Below are positions 18,836-27,184 of a DNA stretch of 64,000 nucleotides, piece by piece. Source of the stretch: an uncultured Prevotellaceae bacterium (lineage in GTDB: Bacteria > Bacteroidota > Bacteroidia > Bacteroidales > Bacteroidaceae); NCBI GenBank assembly GCA_902780635.1, contig CACZGH010000007.1, forward strand, positions 62,001 through 126,000, in the 5' to 3' direction. Numbering within the stretch: position 1 is the stretch's first letter; every line of letters starts with the position of its first letter. The position numbers and the translations under genes are program-made. The notes beneath the pieces were generated by a model, which was given only the letters and a program-made list of their open reading frames with translations, was not told the origin of the DNA and made no database searches.

Positions 18836-18892
18836 GTCTCTTTAAAGTGGCATCTTACTAATTTTTACACACACCAGCCACTTTAAAGAGAC
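18836..18892 (-). promoter_or_regulatory. Long perfect stem-loop in the rplC operon leader
   Basis: Two 16-bp arms, GTCTCTTTAAAGTGGC (18836-18851) and its exact complement (18877-18892), enclose a 25-nt loop. The structure lies inside the predicted 5' leader, 44 bp before the rplC ATG. There is no T-run directly after it, so it is not an ordinary terminator. An operon-leader regulatory structure, for example a ribosomal-protein binding site or RNase site, is the best guess. The rest of the 312-bp gap holds the rpsJ terminator, the promoter and a tiny uORF (18931-18948, MLSIH) whose relevance is doubtful. Confidence 0.6.
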
Positions 18893-18979
18893 GCTTTCTT
18901 CTTCGCAAATGAAGGCCAAGTCGCTCTTTCTCAGTGTATTGATAGCATAAAAGCCAGCGCAATACGCACTTTGCGGCTG

Positions 18980-19010
18980 CAAAGGTACGACTTTTCCTTC
19001 ATTCTCGCAA
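18980..19010 (-). promoter_or_regulatory. Consensus promoter of the rplC-rplQ operon
   Basis: On the minus strand TTG (19008-19010) is followed after 20 bp by TACCTTTG (18980-18987), a full match to the Bacteroidetes sigma-ABfr consensus. Transcription should begin near 18973-18975, giving a leader of roughly 180 nt before rplC. It lies just after the rpsJ terminator, so the unit can be transcribed separately from the str genes. Confidence 0.8.
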
Positions 19011-19050
19011 ATATTTTTAATATTTTTTAGCGATAAAAATGGATATATCA

Positions 19051-19082
19051 AAAAAAAGGGTGTGAAATCACACCCTTTTTTA
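19051..19082. terminator. Terminator between rpsJ and rplC
   Basis: A GGGTGTG/CACACCC stem (19058-19064 with 19069-19075, loop of 4) is flanked by seven A and seven T, so it can terminate in both directions. It lies 23 bp beyond the rpsJ stop codon. It should end at least part of the rpsL-rpsG-fusA-rpsJ transcription. Confidence 0.85.
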
Positions 19083-19104
19083 TTTCGAAAGCGAAATTTC
19101 AGTT

Positions 19105-19410
19105 CTATACTTTGATTTCCACTTCCACGCCACTGGGAAGTTCGAGTTTCATCAGTGCGTCGACGGTCTTAGCTGTAGAGCTGTAGATGTCGATGAGGCG
19201 CTTGAAATCGCTGAGCTGGAACTGCTCGCGTGCCTTTTTGTTGACGAAGGTACTACGGTTGACGGTGTAGATGCGCTTGTGTGTGGGGAGGGGTATTGGG
19301 CCGCTTACCACTGCACCTGTTGCCTTGACAGCCTTAACGATTTTCTCGGCTGACTTGTCTACGAGTTTGTGATCGTAAGACTTGAGTTTGATTCTAATTT
19401 TCTGACTCAT
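19105..19410 (-). CDS. rpsJ: 30S ribosomal protein S10
   Basis: S10 is in the head of the small subunit; as NusE it also joins the transcription antitermination complex. The 101-residue protein starts [20 protein letters not shown] and contains [20 protein letters not shown], the rRNA-binding loop. I chose the ATG at 19408-19410; the longer frame adds unrelated residues. In this genome rpsJ ends the str-type operon and does not lead the S10 operon, since a terminator follows. Confidence 0.96.
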   Translation of the reverse strand: MSQKIRIKLKSYDHKLVDKSAEKIVKAVKATGAVVSGPIPLPTHKRIYTVNRSTFVNKKAREQFQLSDFKRLIDIYSSTAKTVDALMKLELPSGVEVEIKV

Positions 19411-19508
19411 GATTGGATTAGATTTGATGTTATTACTATTGCTGTGGTGAGAGGAGCACCGCTTAAGAGTCATACGCTAAGCGGTGTCTCACATCCACAT
19501 GGTCTTTT

Positions 19509-21623
19509 TTAGACTAAGTCGGCACGTCCGTTGCACTCTGTCAGCACTGCCTTGGCGATAGAGCTGGAGAGAGGTGCGTGATGGTCGTACTCCATAGAGC
19601 TGGTAGCGCGTCCGGAAGTGATGGTACGCAGGGTGGTGACATATCCGAAGGTCTCAGACAGTGGCACCAAAGCCTTGACGATACGTCCGCCGGAGCGTGC
19701 CTCGTCCATGCCCTGCACCTGTCCGCGGCGCTTGTTGAGGTCGCCGATGACATCGCCCATGTTCTCCTCAGGTGTCACCACCTCCAGTTTCATGATAGGC
19801 TCCATCAGTACAGGGCCAGCCTTGACACAAGCGTTCTTATAAGCCTGGATAGCTGCGATCTCGAAGGAGAGCTGGTCGGAGTCGACGGGATGGAACGAGC
19901 CATCGAGCAGTGTCACCTTGAGTGAGTCCATAGGATAACCTCCCAGCACGCCATTCTTCATAGCGCTCTCGAAGCCTTTCTGTACAGAGGGGATAAACTC
20001 CTTGGGGATGTTGCCACCCTTCACCTCGTTGACAAACTGCAGTCCGCCCTCTTTGAAGTCGGGATCCACAGGGCCTACGTTGACGATGATGTCGGCAAAC
20101 TTACCACGTCCACCACTCTGCTTCTTGTATACCTCACGCAGGTTGACGGTCTTGGTGATGGCCTCCTTGTAGTTGACCTGAGGCTTACCCTGGTTGCACT
20201 CCACTTTGAACTCGCGCTTCAGACGGTCGATGATGATATCGAGGTGCAGCTCGCCCATACCAGAGATAATGGTCTGTCCGCTCTGCTCGTCGGTGCGCAC
20301 GGTGAAAGTGGGATCTTCCTCTGCGAGTTTCGACAGTCCGATACCCAGTTTGTCGACATCGGCCTGTGACTTGGGCTCCACGGCGATACCAATCACCGGG
20401 TCGGGGAAGGTCATTGACTCCAGCACGATGGGATGAGCCTCATCGCAGAGGGTATCACCTGTGTGGATGTCTTTGAATCCCACACCAGCCCCGATGTCGC
20501 CAGCGTCGATTGACTCCATGGGAATCTCCTTGTTGGAGTTCATCTGGAAGAGGCGGCTGATGCGCTCCTTCTTGCCAGAGCGTGGGTTGTAGACATATGA
20601 ACCTGCCTGCACCTTGCCAGAGTAAACACGGAAGAAGACGAGACGTCCCATATAGGGGTCAGTGGCGATTTTGAAAGCCAGCGCTGCGGTGGGCGCATCC
20701 TCAGAGGGTTTGCGATCTTCCTCCTCCTCGGTCTCCGGATTGAGGCCTTTGATGCTCTCTGCGTCGATGGGTGAAGGAAGGAAAGCGCACACATAGTCGA
20801 GCAGTGGCTGCACGCCCTTGTTCTTATAAGAAGAGCCGCACACCATAGGAGTCACCTCCATGGCCACGGTGCCCTTGCGGATGGCAGCGATGATCTCATC
20901 CTCTGTGATTTCCTCTCCCTCGAGGTATTTCTCCATCAGTGCGTCATCGAAGTTGGAGGCATTCTCCAGCATCTTGTCGCGCCACTCCTGAGCCTCGTCG
21001 AGCAGGTCAGCAGGTATTTCCTCAACGTCATACTCTGCGCCCATGCTCTCGTCGTGCCACAAAATGGCCTTCATCTTGATGAGGTCGACCACGCCCTTGA
21101 AATGCTCCTCTGCGCCGATAGGTATCTGCACAGGGCAGGGGTTAGCACCGAGGATTTCTTTCATCTGCTGCACAGTGCTGAAGAAGTCAGCACCTGAGCG
21201 GTCCATCTTGTTGACATAGCCGATGCGTGGCACATTGTACTTGTCGGCCTGGCGCCATACGGTCTCTGACTGTGGCTGCACGCCGTCGGCTGCCGAGTAG
21301 GTGGCCACGGCACCATCCAGCACTCTCAGCGAGCGCTCCACCTCAGCGGTGAAGTCGACGTGTCCCGGAGTGTCTATCAGGTTGATTTTATATTTTTTCC
21401 CATTCCAGTCCCATGAGCATGTGGTGGCGGCCGACGTGATGGTGATACCGCGCTCCTGCTCCTGAGCCATCCAGTCCATCGTGGCGGCACCGTCGTGCAC
21501 CTCACCTATTTTATGGGTTTTGCCCGTATAGAAGAGGATACGCTCTGACGTGGTGGTCTTACCAGCGTCGATGTGCGCCATGATGCCGATGTTTCTGGTG
21601 AGTTTTAAATCTTGCTTTGCCAT
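19509..21623 (-). CDS. fusA: Elongation factor G
   Basis: EF-G is the GTPase that drives tRNA and mRNA translocation. The 704-residue protein has the G motifs [14 protein letters not shown] (G1), DTPGHVDF (G3) and NKMD (G4) in domain I, followed by domains II-V (for example [20 protein letters not shown] in domain III and the domain V end). Length is normal. It lies between rpsG and rpsJ. tuf, often the next gene in other phyla, is not here, in line with Bacteroidetes gene order. Confidence 0.97.
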   Translation of the reverse strand: MAKQDLKLTRNIGIMAHIDAGKTTTSERILFYTGKTHKIGEVHDGAATMDWMAQEQERGITITSAATTCSWDWNGKKYKINLIDTPGHVDFTAEVERSLRVLDGAVATYSAADGVQPQSETVWRQADKYNVPRIGYVNKMDRSGADFFSTVQQMKEILGANPCPVQIPIGAEEHFKGVVDLIKMKAILWHDESMGAEYDVEEIPADLLDEAQEWRDKMLENASNFDDALMEKYLEGEEITEDEIIAAIRKGTVAMEVTPMVCGSSYKNKGVQPLLDYVCAFLPSPIDAESIKGLNPETEEEEDRKPSEDAPTAALAFKIATDPYMGRLVFFRVYSGKVQAGSYVYNPRSGKKERISRLFQMNSNKEIPMESIDAGDIGAGVGFKDIHTGDTLCDEAHPIVLESMTFPDPVIGIAVEPKSQADVDKLGIGLSKLAEEDPTFTVRTDEQSGQTIISGMGELHLDIIIDRLKREFKVECNQGKPQVNYKEAITKTVNLREVYKKQSGGRGKFADIIVNVGPVDPDFKEGGLQFVNEVKGGNIPKEFIPSVQKGFESAMKNGVLGGYPMDSLKVTLLDGSFHPVDSDQLSFEIAAIQAYKNACVKAGPVLMEPIMKLEVVTPEENMGDVIGDLNKRRGQVQGMDEARSGGRIVKALVPLSETFGYVTTLRTITSGRATSSMEYDHHAPLSSSIAKAVLTECNGRADLV

Positions 21624-21655
21624 TTTCTTTTTACCTTACTATACCTACTTTATTC

Positions 21656-22132
21656 TTAGAATCTGAAATGTGCGAATGCGCGGTTGGCCTCAGCCATGCG
21701 GTGCATATCTTCCTTACGCTTGTAAGCGCCACCCTGATTGTTGTAAGCGTCCATGATTTCAGCAGCCAGCTTCTCAGCCATGCTCTTTCCACCGCGCTTA
21801 CGGGCAAAGTTGATCATATTCTTCATCGAAACACTCTCTTTGCGGTCCGGACGGATCTCTGTGGGCACCTGGAAGGTAGCACCACCGATACGACGGCTCT
21901 TCACCTCCACTTGTGGGGTGATGTTGTCGAGTGCGGTTTTCCAAATCTCGAGTGGGGACTTCTCCTCTTTCGACATTTTGGCCTTCACCTTATCAAGAGC
22001 ATTGTAGAAGATTTCGTATGAGATGGTTTTCTTACCACTATACATCAGATGGTTAACGAACTTTGAGACCTTCAGGTCGTTGAAGACGGGGTCTGGAAGG
22101 ACCTGGCGCTTCTTTGGTTTTGCTTTTCTCAT
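21656..22132 (-). CDS. rpsG: 30S ribosomal protein S7
   Basis: S7 nucleates assembly of the small-subunit head and, in Escherichia coli, represses the str operon. The 158-residue protein begins [20 protein letters not shown] and contains [20 protein letters not shown] and the C-terminal [13 protein letters not shown]. The 150-bp gap to rpsL is longer than typical and contains no gene that I can support. Confidence 0.96.
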   Translation of the reverse strand: MRKAKPKKRQVLPDPVFNDLKVSKFVNHLMYSGKKTISYEIFYNALDKVKAKMSKEEKSPLEIWKTALDNITPQVEVKSRRIGGATFQVPTEIRPDRKESVSMKNMINFARKRGGKSMAEKLAAEIMDAYNNQGGAYKRKEDMHRMAEANRAFAHFRF

Positions 22133-22282
22133 TTTAATTTTGAAAATTAATTCTGCTTGGGGCTGTCATTTATGTTCTTCAACGCTCACACGAGAGCATT
22201 TACTCAACCTGTCCTTAACAATTCTCCAGCAAAACGGTTAAAAAAATAATTTCTGTGTCCTTGTACTAACCTTCTCCGGTTA

Positions 22283-22663
22283 TTACTTCTTCTGCTTCGG
22301 ACGTTTTGCACCATACTTTGAGCGGCGCTGTGTGCGGTTGGCGACACCAGCAGTATCCAATGTGCCGCGAACGATGTGATAGCGTACACCTGGGAGGTCT
22401 TTTACACGACCGCCACGTACGAGAACGATACTGTGCTCCTGCAGGTTGTGACCCTCACCTGGTATGTATGAGTTCACTTCCTTCTGGTTGGTCAGTCTTA
22501 CACGGGCAACTTTACGCATTGCCGAATTAGGCTTCTTCGGGGTTGTAGTGTACACACGCACACAGACACCACGACGCTGAGGACATGCGTCCAGCGCGGG
22601 TGACTTGCTCTTGTCTACAAGCACCTTTCTGCCTTTTCTTACTAATTGTGAAATGGTAGGCAT
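22283..22663 (-). CDS. rpsL: 30S ribosomal protein S12
   Basis: S12 is at the decoding centre and governs accuracy. The 126-residue protein starts [20 protein letters not shown] and has the streptomycin-region motif [20 protein letters not shown], with lysine at the usual resistance position, so the sequence looks wild type. It is the first gene of the rpsL-rpsG-fusA-rpsJ unit. Confidence 0.97.
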   Translation of the reverse strand: MPTISQLVRKGRKVLVDKSKSPALDACPQRRGVCVRVYTTTPKKPNSAMRKVARVRLTNQKEVNSYIPGEGHNLQEHSIVLVRGGRVKDLPGVRYHIVRGTLDTAGVANRTQRRSKYGAKRPKQKK

Positions 22664-22744
22664 TTTGTTAACTTTTTGATTAATATATTTGTTATTTTAT
22701 TGATTCTTACCTACATGGCATGACACAACACACCAATTGGGGTG

Positions 22745-22752
22745 CAAAGGTA
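22745..22752 (-). promoter_or_regulatory. Probable -7 element of the rpsL operon promoter
   Basis: TACCTTTG on the minus strand matches TAnnTTTG exactly. The -33 region about 20 bp upstream lacks a clear TTTG, so the assignment is less secure than for rplC. The leader before rpsL would be about 75 nt. Confidence 0.55.
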
Positions 22753-22858
22753 GCAACTTTTGCCGAAATAACCTACATTATAATTTAAGAATTTCTTAGC
22801 AAAGGCCGACAATTAATATTTTTATACATCAATTAAGATAGATTAACTCAAAAATAAC

Positions 22859-23332
22859 CTATTCCGACTTTATCACCTTCCGAATGCCGAATGAAGAACA
22901 GCCTACAACCAACATGCCCACCATCATCAACAATAGGCTGTAGACAACCACTCTCTTCCATCCTACTGATTTCTTCTTTACCTTCACCGTCTCCTTTTTC
23001 TCCATCCATGACAACCTACGCTCAAGAGAATCGGCCAACACCTTATAATATTTAGAGGAGTCATCATGGTGATGCGACTCATAATGATGATGCACCTCAT
23101 GCTCATAATACACCCGCCCCATCGTGTCCTTCACAATTGTGTGGATCTCCCGCTCCCGCACCGTGTCACGCTGTAGCCTCCATCTTTCCACCGACATGGT
23201 ATCGTGTCTGACCATTCTCACTGAATCAGTATAGGATGCCTCAGCGACTGTTTTAACACCACTGCAACTGTCGGTGAGAAGAGCAACACCCGACAGGCAT
23301 ACCACACAAATAAATACTTTTACGTCTCTCAT
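22859..23332 (-). CDS. Small two-anchor envelope protein, spanin-like architecture
   Basis: I do not recognise a named family. The 157-residue protein has an N-terminal hydrophobic signal with a cysteine soon after (GVALLTDSCSG; a weak lipobox). A charged, helix-prone middle with repeated (R/K)DTV/DSV motifs and a His-rich segment (HEVHHHYESHHHDD) follows. A C-terminal transmembrane helix (VVVYSLLLMMVGMLVVGC) is followed by a short basic tail. This signal-coil-TM layout resembles unimolecular spanins and small proteins of Bacteroidetes phages. I see no other phage genes around it. The start could instead be the ATG at 23339-23341, but that lies in the promoter palindrome. Confidence 0.6.
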   Translation of the reverse strand: MRDVKVFICVVCLSGVALLTDSCSGVKTVAEASYTDSVRMVRHDTMSVERWRLQRDTVREREIHTIVKDTMGRVYYEHEVHHHYESHHHDDSSKYYKVLADSLERRLSWMEKKETVKVKKKSVGWKRVVVYSLLLMMVGMLVVGCSSFGIRKVIKSE

Positions 23333-23335
23333 TAC

Positions 23336-23374
23336 TCTCATGCTTATTTTCTGTCCGCAAAAATAAGCATGAGA
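23336..23374 (-). promoter_or_regulatory. 15-bp inverted repeat over the promoter of the spanin-like gene
   Basis: Perfect 15-bp arms (23336-23350 and 23360-23374) flank a 9-bp centre. TATTTTTG on the minus strand (23358-23365) fits a -7 element and overlaps one arm, so transcription would start inside the repeat. That is more like a DNA operator for a dimeric repressor than an RNA hairpin. A clear -33 element is not seen. Confidence 0.5.
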
Positions 23375-23485
23375 TCATGAAACGACATGTCATTTTAAGA
23401 TAAACACACAATGCTGTCCACACGTGTCAATGTTAATGCCATTTTTTGTAGAGATAATCAATTACAATAGAAAAAGGGAGAGGTT

Positions 23486-25996
23486 TTAATCCTCTCCCCC
23501 ACCGAATTGTGATGGCTGTTCATTGTCCATTTGTCCGTTACGGTCATTCTGTCCGTCTTGCTCCTCACGGTCGGTGCGAGGTTTCTTCATGTTACCGAAA
23601 TTCCATGTGAGGGTGATGTTGAAACGGCGCCCACCTCGCCAGTTTTTTTGATGGCGAGTAAAGGTTTCGCTGCTGGTGTAGTTCTCCCATTTACGGGAGT
23701 CGAGCAGATCGCGGCAGTTGATGGCCAGTGTCAGCGCCTTGTTGAAGAAATTCTTACGGATACCCATGTCAAGTCCATAGTTGGCCTTACGGTAGCCCTG
23801 AGTGATGACAGAACGTGAGCGATAATTACCTGTGGTCTGGATGGAGATATCGTAGGGCAGCCGCAAACTGGCCTGCATACGGGCATTCCAGGTGAAATTG
23901 TCATTACCCTCTCCTGTGACGGTCTGCCCATCGATGTTGTATGTGAAACCGTCGAGTTTATAATAATAGAAATTGGCGGTGGTGGAGAGGTCGAGAATGC
24001 GGAAGAACTTGTTTTTCGCCGTCAGTTCCAGGCCACTGCTCATACTGTGTGCCACATTTTTACTGGTGGAGTACATCATGCCGTCGGCTTTGCTCTGCCA
24101 GTTGATGCGCTGCATCACATCGGAAGTGGGCCGATAGTATGCGCTGACGAGCAGTGAGTGCTCCGTCCAGGTGCGCAGATAGTTGAACGAGAAAGAGTTG
24201 GAGAACTCGGGGGTGAGTTCCGGGTTGCCAAAAGAGACGACTGTGGCGTCGCTGGTGTTACGGAAAGAGTTGAGCTGCCCGCCCCATGGTCTGCGCAGAC
24301 GACGGGTGTAGTTGAGTTGCAACTGGTCGTTGTCGGTCAACTGATAAGACATAAACAGGCTGGGGAACAGTTCGAAATAGTCTTTTTTGAAGGGCAAGTC
24401 ACGTTTCGAGGCATCGTGCTCCTGCTGCCAGGAATAGCTTTCGGTGTTCACCTTCCAATATTCCCCGCGCAGTCCTGTCATCAGTCCAAATTTGTCCCAT
24501 GTAAAATTGAGAGTGGTATAGAGGGCATGGAGGTCCATGTCATAGATGAAACGGTTGAAGTAAGTCTGGTCTTCCACTAATGCCCTTCCATCCCAATAAG
24601 TGTTGTCGACATAACTCTCCTGTGGTGTGTTCTCATGGGAGAAGCGCCCCTGATAGCCAGCCTGAAGTTTCAATCGCTCTGAAATGGGATTCTCATAGTC
24701 AAGCTTAACCTCCCAATTGCGATTGTTCATATCAAGTGGACGTGAGAGATAGTCGTAGGTGGACGGTGTGACGCCATCATAATAAGTGGTGGAGTCCTGA
24801 TAGATATTGTTGTTGTCACCATTCCAGCGGTTGAAGTCTACGACGAGGTCGAGATAATGCTTATCGGTGAAGCTATGACGGTAGCTCAACTCCACATATC
24901 TCATGTTCATCTTGCCCTGTGAGAAGGTGCGCCGGTACATCAAGCGGCTGTCCTGTGCCGCCCCGATAGTGCCATAATGGTAAGGGGTGAAATTCCAGTT
25001 TTTGTTGCGCCCGGTCATCATCATGCCACTGAGGGAGATATCGTCTTTTGAGGTGGCATGGAGGGTGACACCAGCGCGTGAGAAGAGGTTGTTGCCCATA
25101 TTGACCGACTCGCCGTCGTAATTCTGGTAGGTATGAGTGTTAAGATACTCCTGCCGGCTCATCGAGCCGCCCTCATTCTCACGATGGCGGAAGCCTAAGT
25201 TGATATAAGCGTCGATGAGGCTACTGTTGTAGTTGATGTTGAAACTCGTATTGGCACCGCCATAATTATTGCCTCCAGCCTGCAGAGACCCATAATAGCC
25301 AGCACGTCGGTCTTTCTTCAAGACGATATTGATGATGCCGGCACTGCCCTCTGCGGAGAATTTGGCCGAGGGGTTGTCAATGACCTCGATACGCTCGATG
25401 CTCTCCGCCGGCAATTGCTGCAAGATCTGGGCGCGGTTGTCGCTGGTCAGACCACTCGCCTTACCATTGATCCACACCTCCACGCTGGTGTTGCCCCGGA
25501 GCGACACGTTGCCGTCGTTGTCCACTTCCACGGAGGGGATGTTCTCCAGCACGTCGCTTGCCGAGCCTCCAGCATTGGAGATATCCTGCGTGACATCGAA
25601 TGACTTACGGTCCACCTCGAGTTTCATGAGAGACTTCTGACCTGTCACCGTCACTTCATTGAGTTGACGGGCGTCTTCCACCAAATAGAGGGCTGTGAAA
25701 TGATGGGTGGGTTTGGCCGCAGTGATGGCAAAGCGTCTCACCAGGTTTTTATAGCCGACGAAGGAGATGGTGAGGTCGTAATTGCCATTGGGGATGCCAT
25801 CAATATTGAAATTGCCTCTCTCGTCGGTGATGGCACCTTTCACCATTTTAGTGTCCCCGGACTTGGTCACGACCACATTGACAAACCCTAATGGCTCGTC
25901 GCTGTTTTTGTCTAATACTTTCCCTTTTACAATACCCTGTGCACTAGCTAAAAGGGTCTGGATAATCAATAAAGCAGTAATAAAGAAACGATTCAT
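23486..25996 (-). CDS. TonB-dependent receptor, outer-membrane beta-barrel family
   Basis: This 836-residue protein has a signal peptide (MNRFFITALLIIQTLLASAQ). A carboxypeptidase-regulatory-like domain follows (about 22-100; GKVLDKNSDEPLGFVNVVVT). Next is a plug-like domain (about 105-215; IPSVEVDNDGNVSLRGNTSV, IERIEVIDNPSAKFSAEGSA) and then a long beta barrel with many alternating aromatic strands. It resembles the PF14905-type Bacteroidetes receptors and not SusC; no SusD gene is adjacent. The C-terminus is a polar tail rich in Asn, Gln and Gly after the last strand. The ligand is unknown. I use the internal ATG at 25994-25996 because it directly precedes the signal peptide. A convergent partner is absent; tRNA-Arg lies upstream on the other strand. 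Confidence 0.85.
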   Translation of the reverse strand: MNRFFITALLIIQTLLASAQGIVKGKVLDKNSDEPLGFVNVVVTKSGDTKMVKGAITDERGNFNIDGIPNGNYDLTISFVGYKNLVRRFAITAAKPTHHFTALYLVEDARQLNEVTVTGQKSLMKLEVDRKSFDVTQDISNAGGSASDVLENIPSVEVDNDGNVSLRGNTSVEVWINGKASGLTSDNRAQILQQLPAESIERIEVIDNPSAKFSAEGSAGIINIVLKKDRRAGYYGSLQAGGNNYGGANTSFNINYNSSLIDAYINLGFRHRENEGGSMSRQEYLNTHTYQNYDGESVNMGNNLFSRAGVTLHATSKDDISLSGMMMTGRNKNWNFTPYHYGTIGAAQDSRLMYRRTFSQGKMNMRYVELSYRHSFTDKHYLDLVVDFNRWNGDNNNIYQDSTTYYDGVTPSTYDYLSRPLDMNNRNWEVKLDYENPISERLKLQAGYQGRFSHENTPQESYVDNTYWDGRALVEDQTYFNRFIYDMDLHALYTTLNFTWDKFGLMTGLRGEYWKVNTESYSWQQEHDASKRDLPFKKDYFELFPSLFMSYQLTDNDQLQLNYTRRLRRPWGGQLNSFRNTSDATVVSFGNPELTPEFSNSFSFNYLRTWTEHSLLVSAYYRPTSDVMQRINWQSKADGMMYSTSKNVAHSMSSGLELTAKNKFFRILDLSTTANFYYYKLDGFTYNIDGQTVTGEGNDNFTWNARMQASLRLPYDISIQTTGNYRSRSVITQGYRKANYGLDMGIRKNFFNKALTLAINCRDLLDSRKWENYTSSETFTRHQKNWRGGRRFNITLTWNFGNMKKPRTDREEQDGQNDRNGQMDNEQPSQFGGGED

Positions 25997-26145
25997 ACGG
26001 ATTTTTAGACTTGTTTTGTCCAAGAAAGTTTAAAAACCATCTTACAAATTAAAAATAATTAACTCAAGTGAAAGATGATGGCTGAAAAAAAGTGTAAAAA
26101 ATGAAATTCTTTATAGAACAGGCTTAAGATATCAGATTTTTTATC

Positions 26146-26153
26146 TAAATTTG
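26146..26153 (+). promoter_or_regulatory. -7 element for tRNA-Arg
   Basis: TAAATTTG matches TAnnTTTG and ends 12 bp before the tRNA 5' end, a usual distance. The -33 box is weak. The ADP-ribosylglycohydrolase gene downstream may share this transcript. Confidence 0.5.
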
Positions 26154-26165
26154 CACCGTTTTTGG

Positions 26166-26240
26166 GGTTCCATAGTTCAATGGATAGAATAAGTCTCTCC
26201 TAAAGATTAGATCCGGGTTCGATTCCCGGTGGAACTACCA
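26166..26240 (+). tRNA. tRNA-Arg(CCT)
   Basis: The sequence folds as a cloverleaf. The acceptor stem is GGTTCCA with TGGAACT (one G-T pair), the D arm is GTTCAATGGATAGAAT, and the anticodon stem AGTCT/AGATT carries the loop CTCCTAA with anticodon CCT, reading AGG. The T arm is CCGGG-TTCGATT-CCCGG. Discriminator A and an encoded CCA end it. No integrase gene or duplicated 3' end is seen beside it. Confidence 0.93.
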
Positions 26241-26276
26241 CAGTCATTCAAGAAAAACACGACAACACATTTTATT

Positions 26277-27080
26277 ATGTTTGGAGCTATCATTGGAGAC
26301 ATCGTAGGGTCCAGATTTGAGTTTACAGGCCCGGCACCCAAAGGTTTTGAGCTCTTCACCCCAGAGTGCGACTATACTGATGACACCATCTGCACGGTGG
26401 CTATCGCCGATGCCGCCATCCACGGCAAAGACTATAAGACCACACTGCTCGGATGGTGCCGACGCTACCCCAGCCCCATGGGTGACTACGGCAACCGTTT
26501 CTATCACTGGATCAACGCTTCCGACCCACAACCGATGAACAGTTTTGGCAATGGTTCCGCCATGCGCGTGAGCAGCATCGGTTGGCTCTTTGACGACTTC
26601 GACGAGGTGATGGAGGAGGCGAAAAAGAGTGCAGAAATGAGCCACAACCACCCCGAGGGTATCAAAGGTGCCCAGTGCGTGGCAGCCCTCATCTATTGGC
26701 TCCGCACCTGCCGTATCCATAAAAGCGGTGTGGAGAAAGCCGTGAAACGCTCCTTCGGCTATGACATCCCTCCATTGGCGGATATATATAAAATAGGTGG
26801 ACAAGGACATTTCGACGGCACCTGCCAGGAAACTGTCCCCATGGCCATCCGTTGTTTTTTGGAGTCAGAGAGTTTCGAGGAGGCTATCCGCATCGCCGTG
26901 ATGGCTGGCGGCGATACCGACACCAAAGCTGCCATCACCGGCTCCATCGCAGAGGCTTGCTATGACATCCCCACCACCTTAATCCAGCAAGCCCATCGCT
27001 ATCTGCCCAAGGAGATGTCGACAGTCATCCACGAGTTTTACAACCAACTGAGGGAAAACATTGATGGTAGTAATGTCTGA
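26277..27080 (+). CDS. ADP-ribosylglycohydrolase family protein (DraG-like)
   Basis: Enzymes of this family remove ADP-ribose from proteins, nucleic acids or small molecules with two magnesium ions. The 267-residue protein has the N-terminal MFGAIIGDIVGSRFEF, the TDDT motif, HNHPEGI and the C-terminal metal motif AGGDTDTKAA. All the expected acidic ligands are present. The frame extends upstream into the tRNA-Arg gene, so I start at the ATG at 26277. The last codons (GGTAGTAATGTCTGA) coincide with the start of a dispersed repeat, so that repeat supplies the stop codon. The substrate is unknown; no ADP-ribosyltransferase is adjacent. Confidence 0.87.
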   Translation: MFGAIIGDIVGSRFEFTGPAPKGFELFTPECDYTDDTICTVAIADAAIHGKDYKTTLLGWCRRYPSPMGDYGNRFYHWINASDPQPMNSFGNGSAMRVSSIGWLFDDFDEVMEEAKKSAEMSHNHPEGIKGAQCVAALIYWLRTCRIHKSGVEKAVKRSFGYDIPPLADIYKIGGQGHFDGTCQETVPMAIRCFLESESFEEAIRIAVMAGGDTDTKAAITGSIAEACYDIPTTLIQQAHRYLPKEMSTVIHEFYNQLRENIDGSNV

Positions 27081-27128
27081 ACTCCTAAAAAGTCATATGT
27101 CTGAACTCCTAAACTCCTAAACTCCTAA
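27067..27128. repeat. Dispersed GAACTCCT-type repeat, copy 1
   Basis: GTAGTAATGTCTGAACTCCT, then further TCTGAACTCCTAAACTCCT units with about 10-nt period. The same core TAATGTCTGAACTCC occurs at 33141-33180 and, inverted, near 45660-45680. This copy begins inside the 3' end of the ADP-ribosylglycohydrolase gene and precedes the shared terminator. Confidence 0.75.
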
Positions 27129-27164
27129 AAAAATCCCCTGCAAGCGGCTTGCAGGGGATTTTTA
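27127..27164. terminator. Bidirectional terminator between convergent genes
   Basis: A 13-bp stem AATCCCCTGCAAG/CTTGCAGGGGATT (27132-27144 with 27148-27160, loop of 3) is flanked by A-runs and T-runs on both sides. It serves the plus-strand ADP-ribosylglycohydrolase and the minus-strand secDF. Confidence 0.9.
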
Positions 27165-27184
27165 TGATGTCAGTATATTTTCAT

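Noticed and set aside
18931-18948. Leader peptide MLSIH in the rplC leader
   Set aside because: Five codons with no ribosome-binding site and no codon bias; likely chance. Kept only as a note in the leader entry.
26229-26276. N-terminal extension of the ADP-ribosylglycohydrolase
   Set aside because: It would begin inside the tRNA-Arg gene, and the family starts at MFGAIIGD.
26166-26300. tRNA-Arg as an attachment site of an integrated element
   Set aside because: No integrase lies beside it and no repeat of the tRNA 3' end was noticed downstream; the next genes are ordinary.
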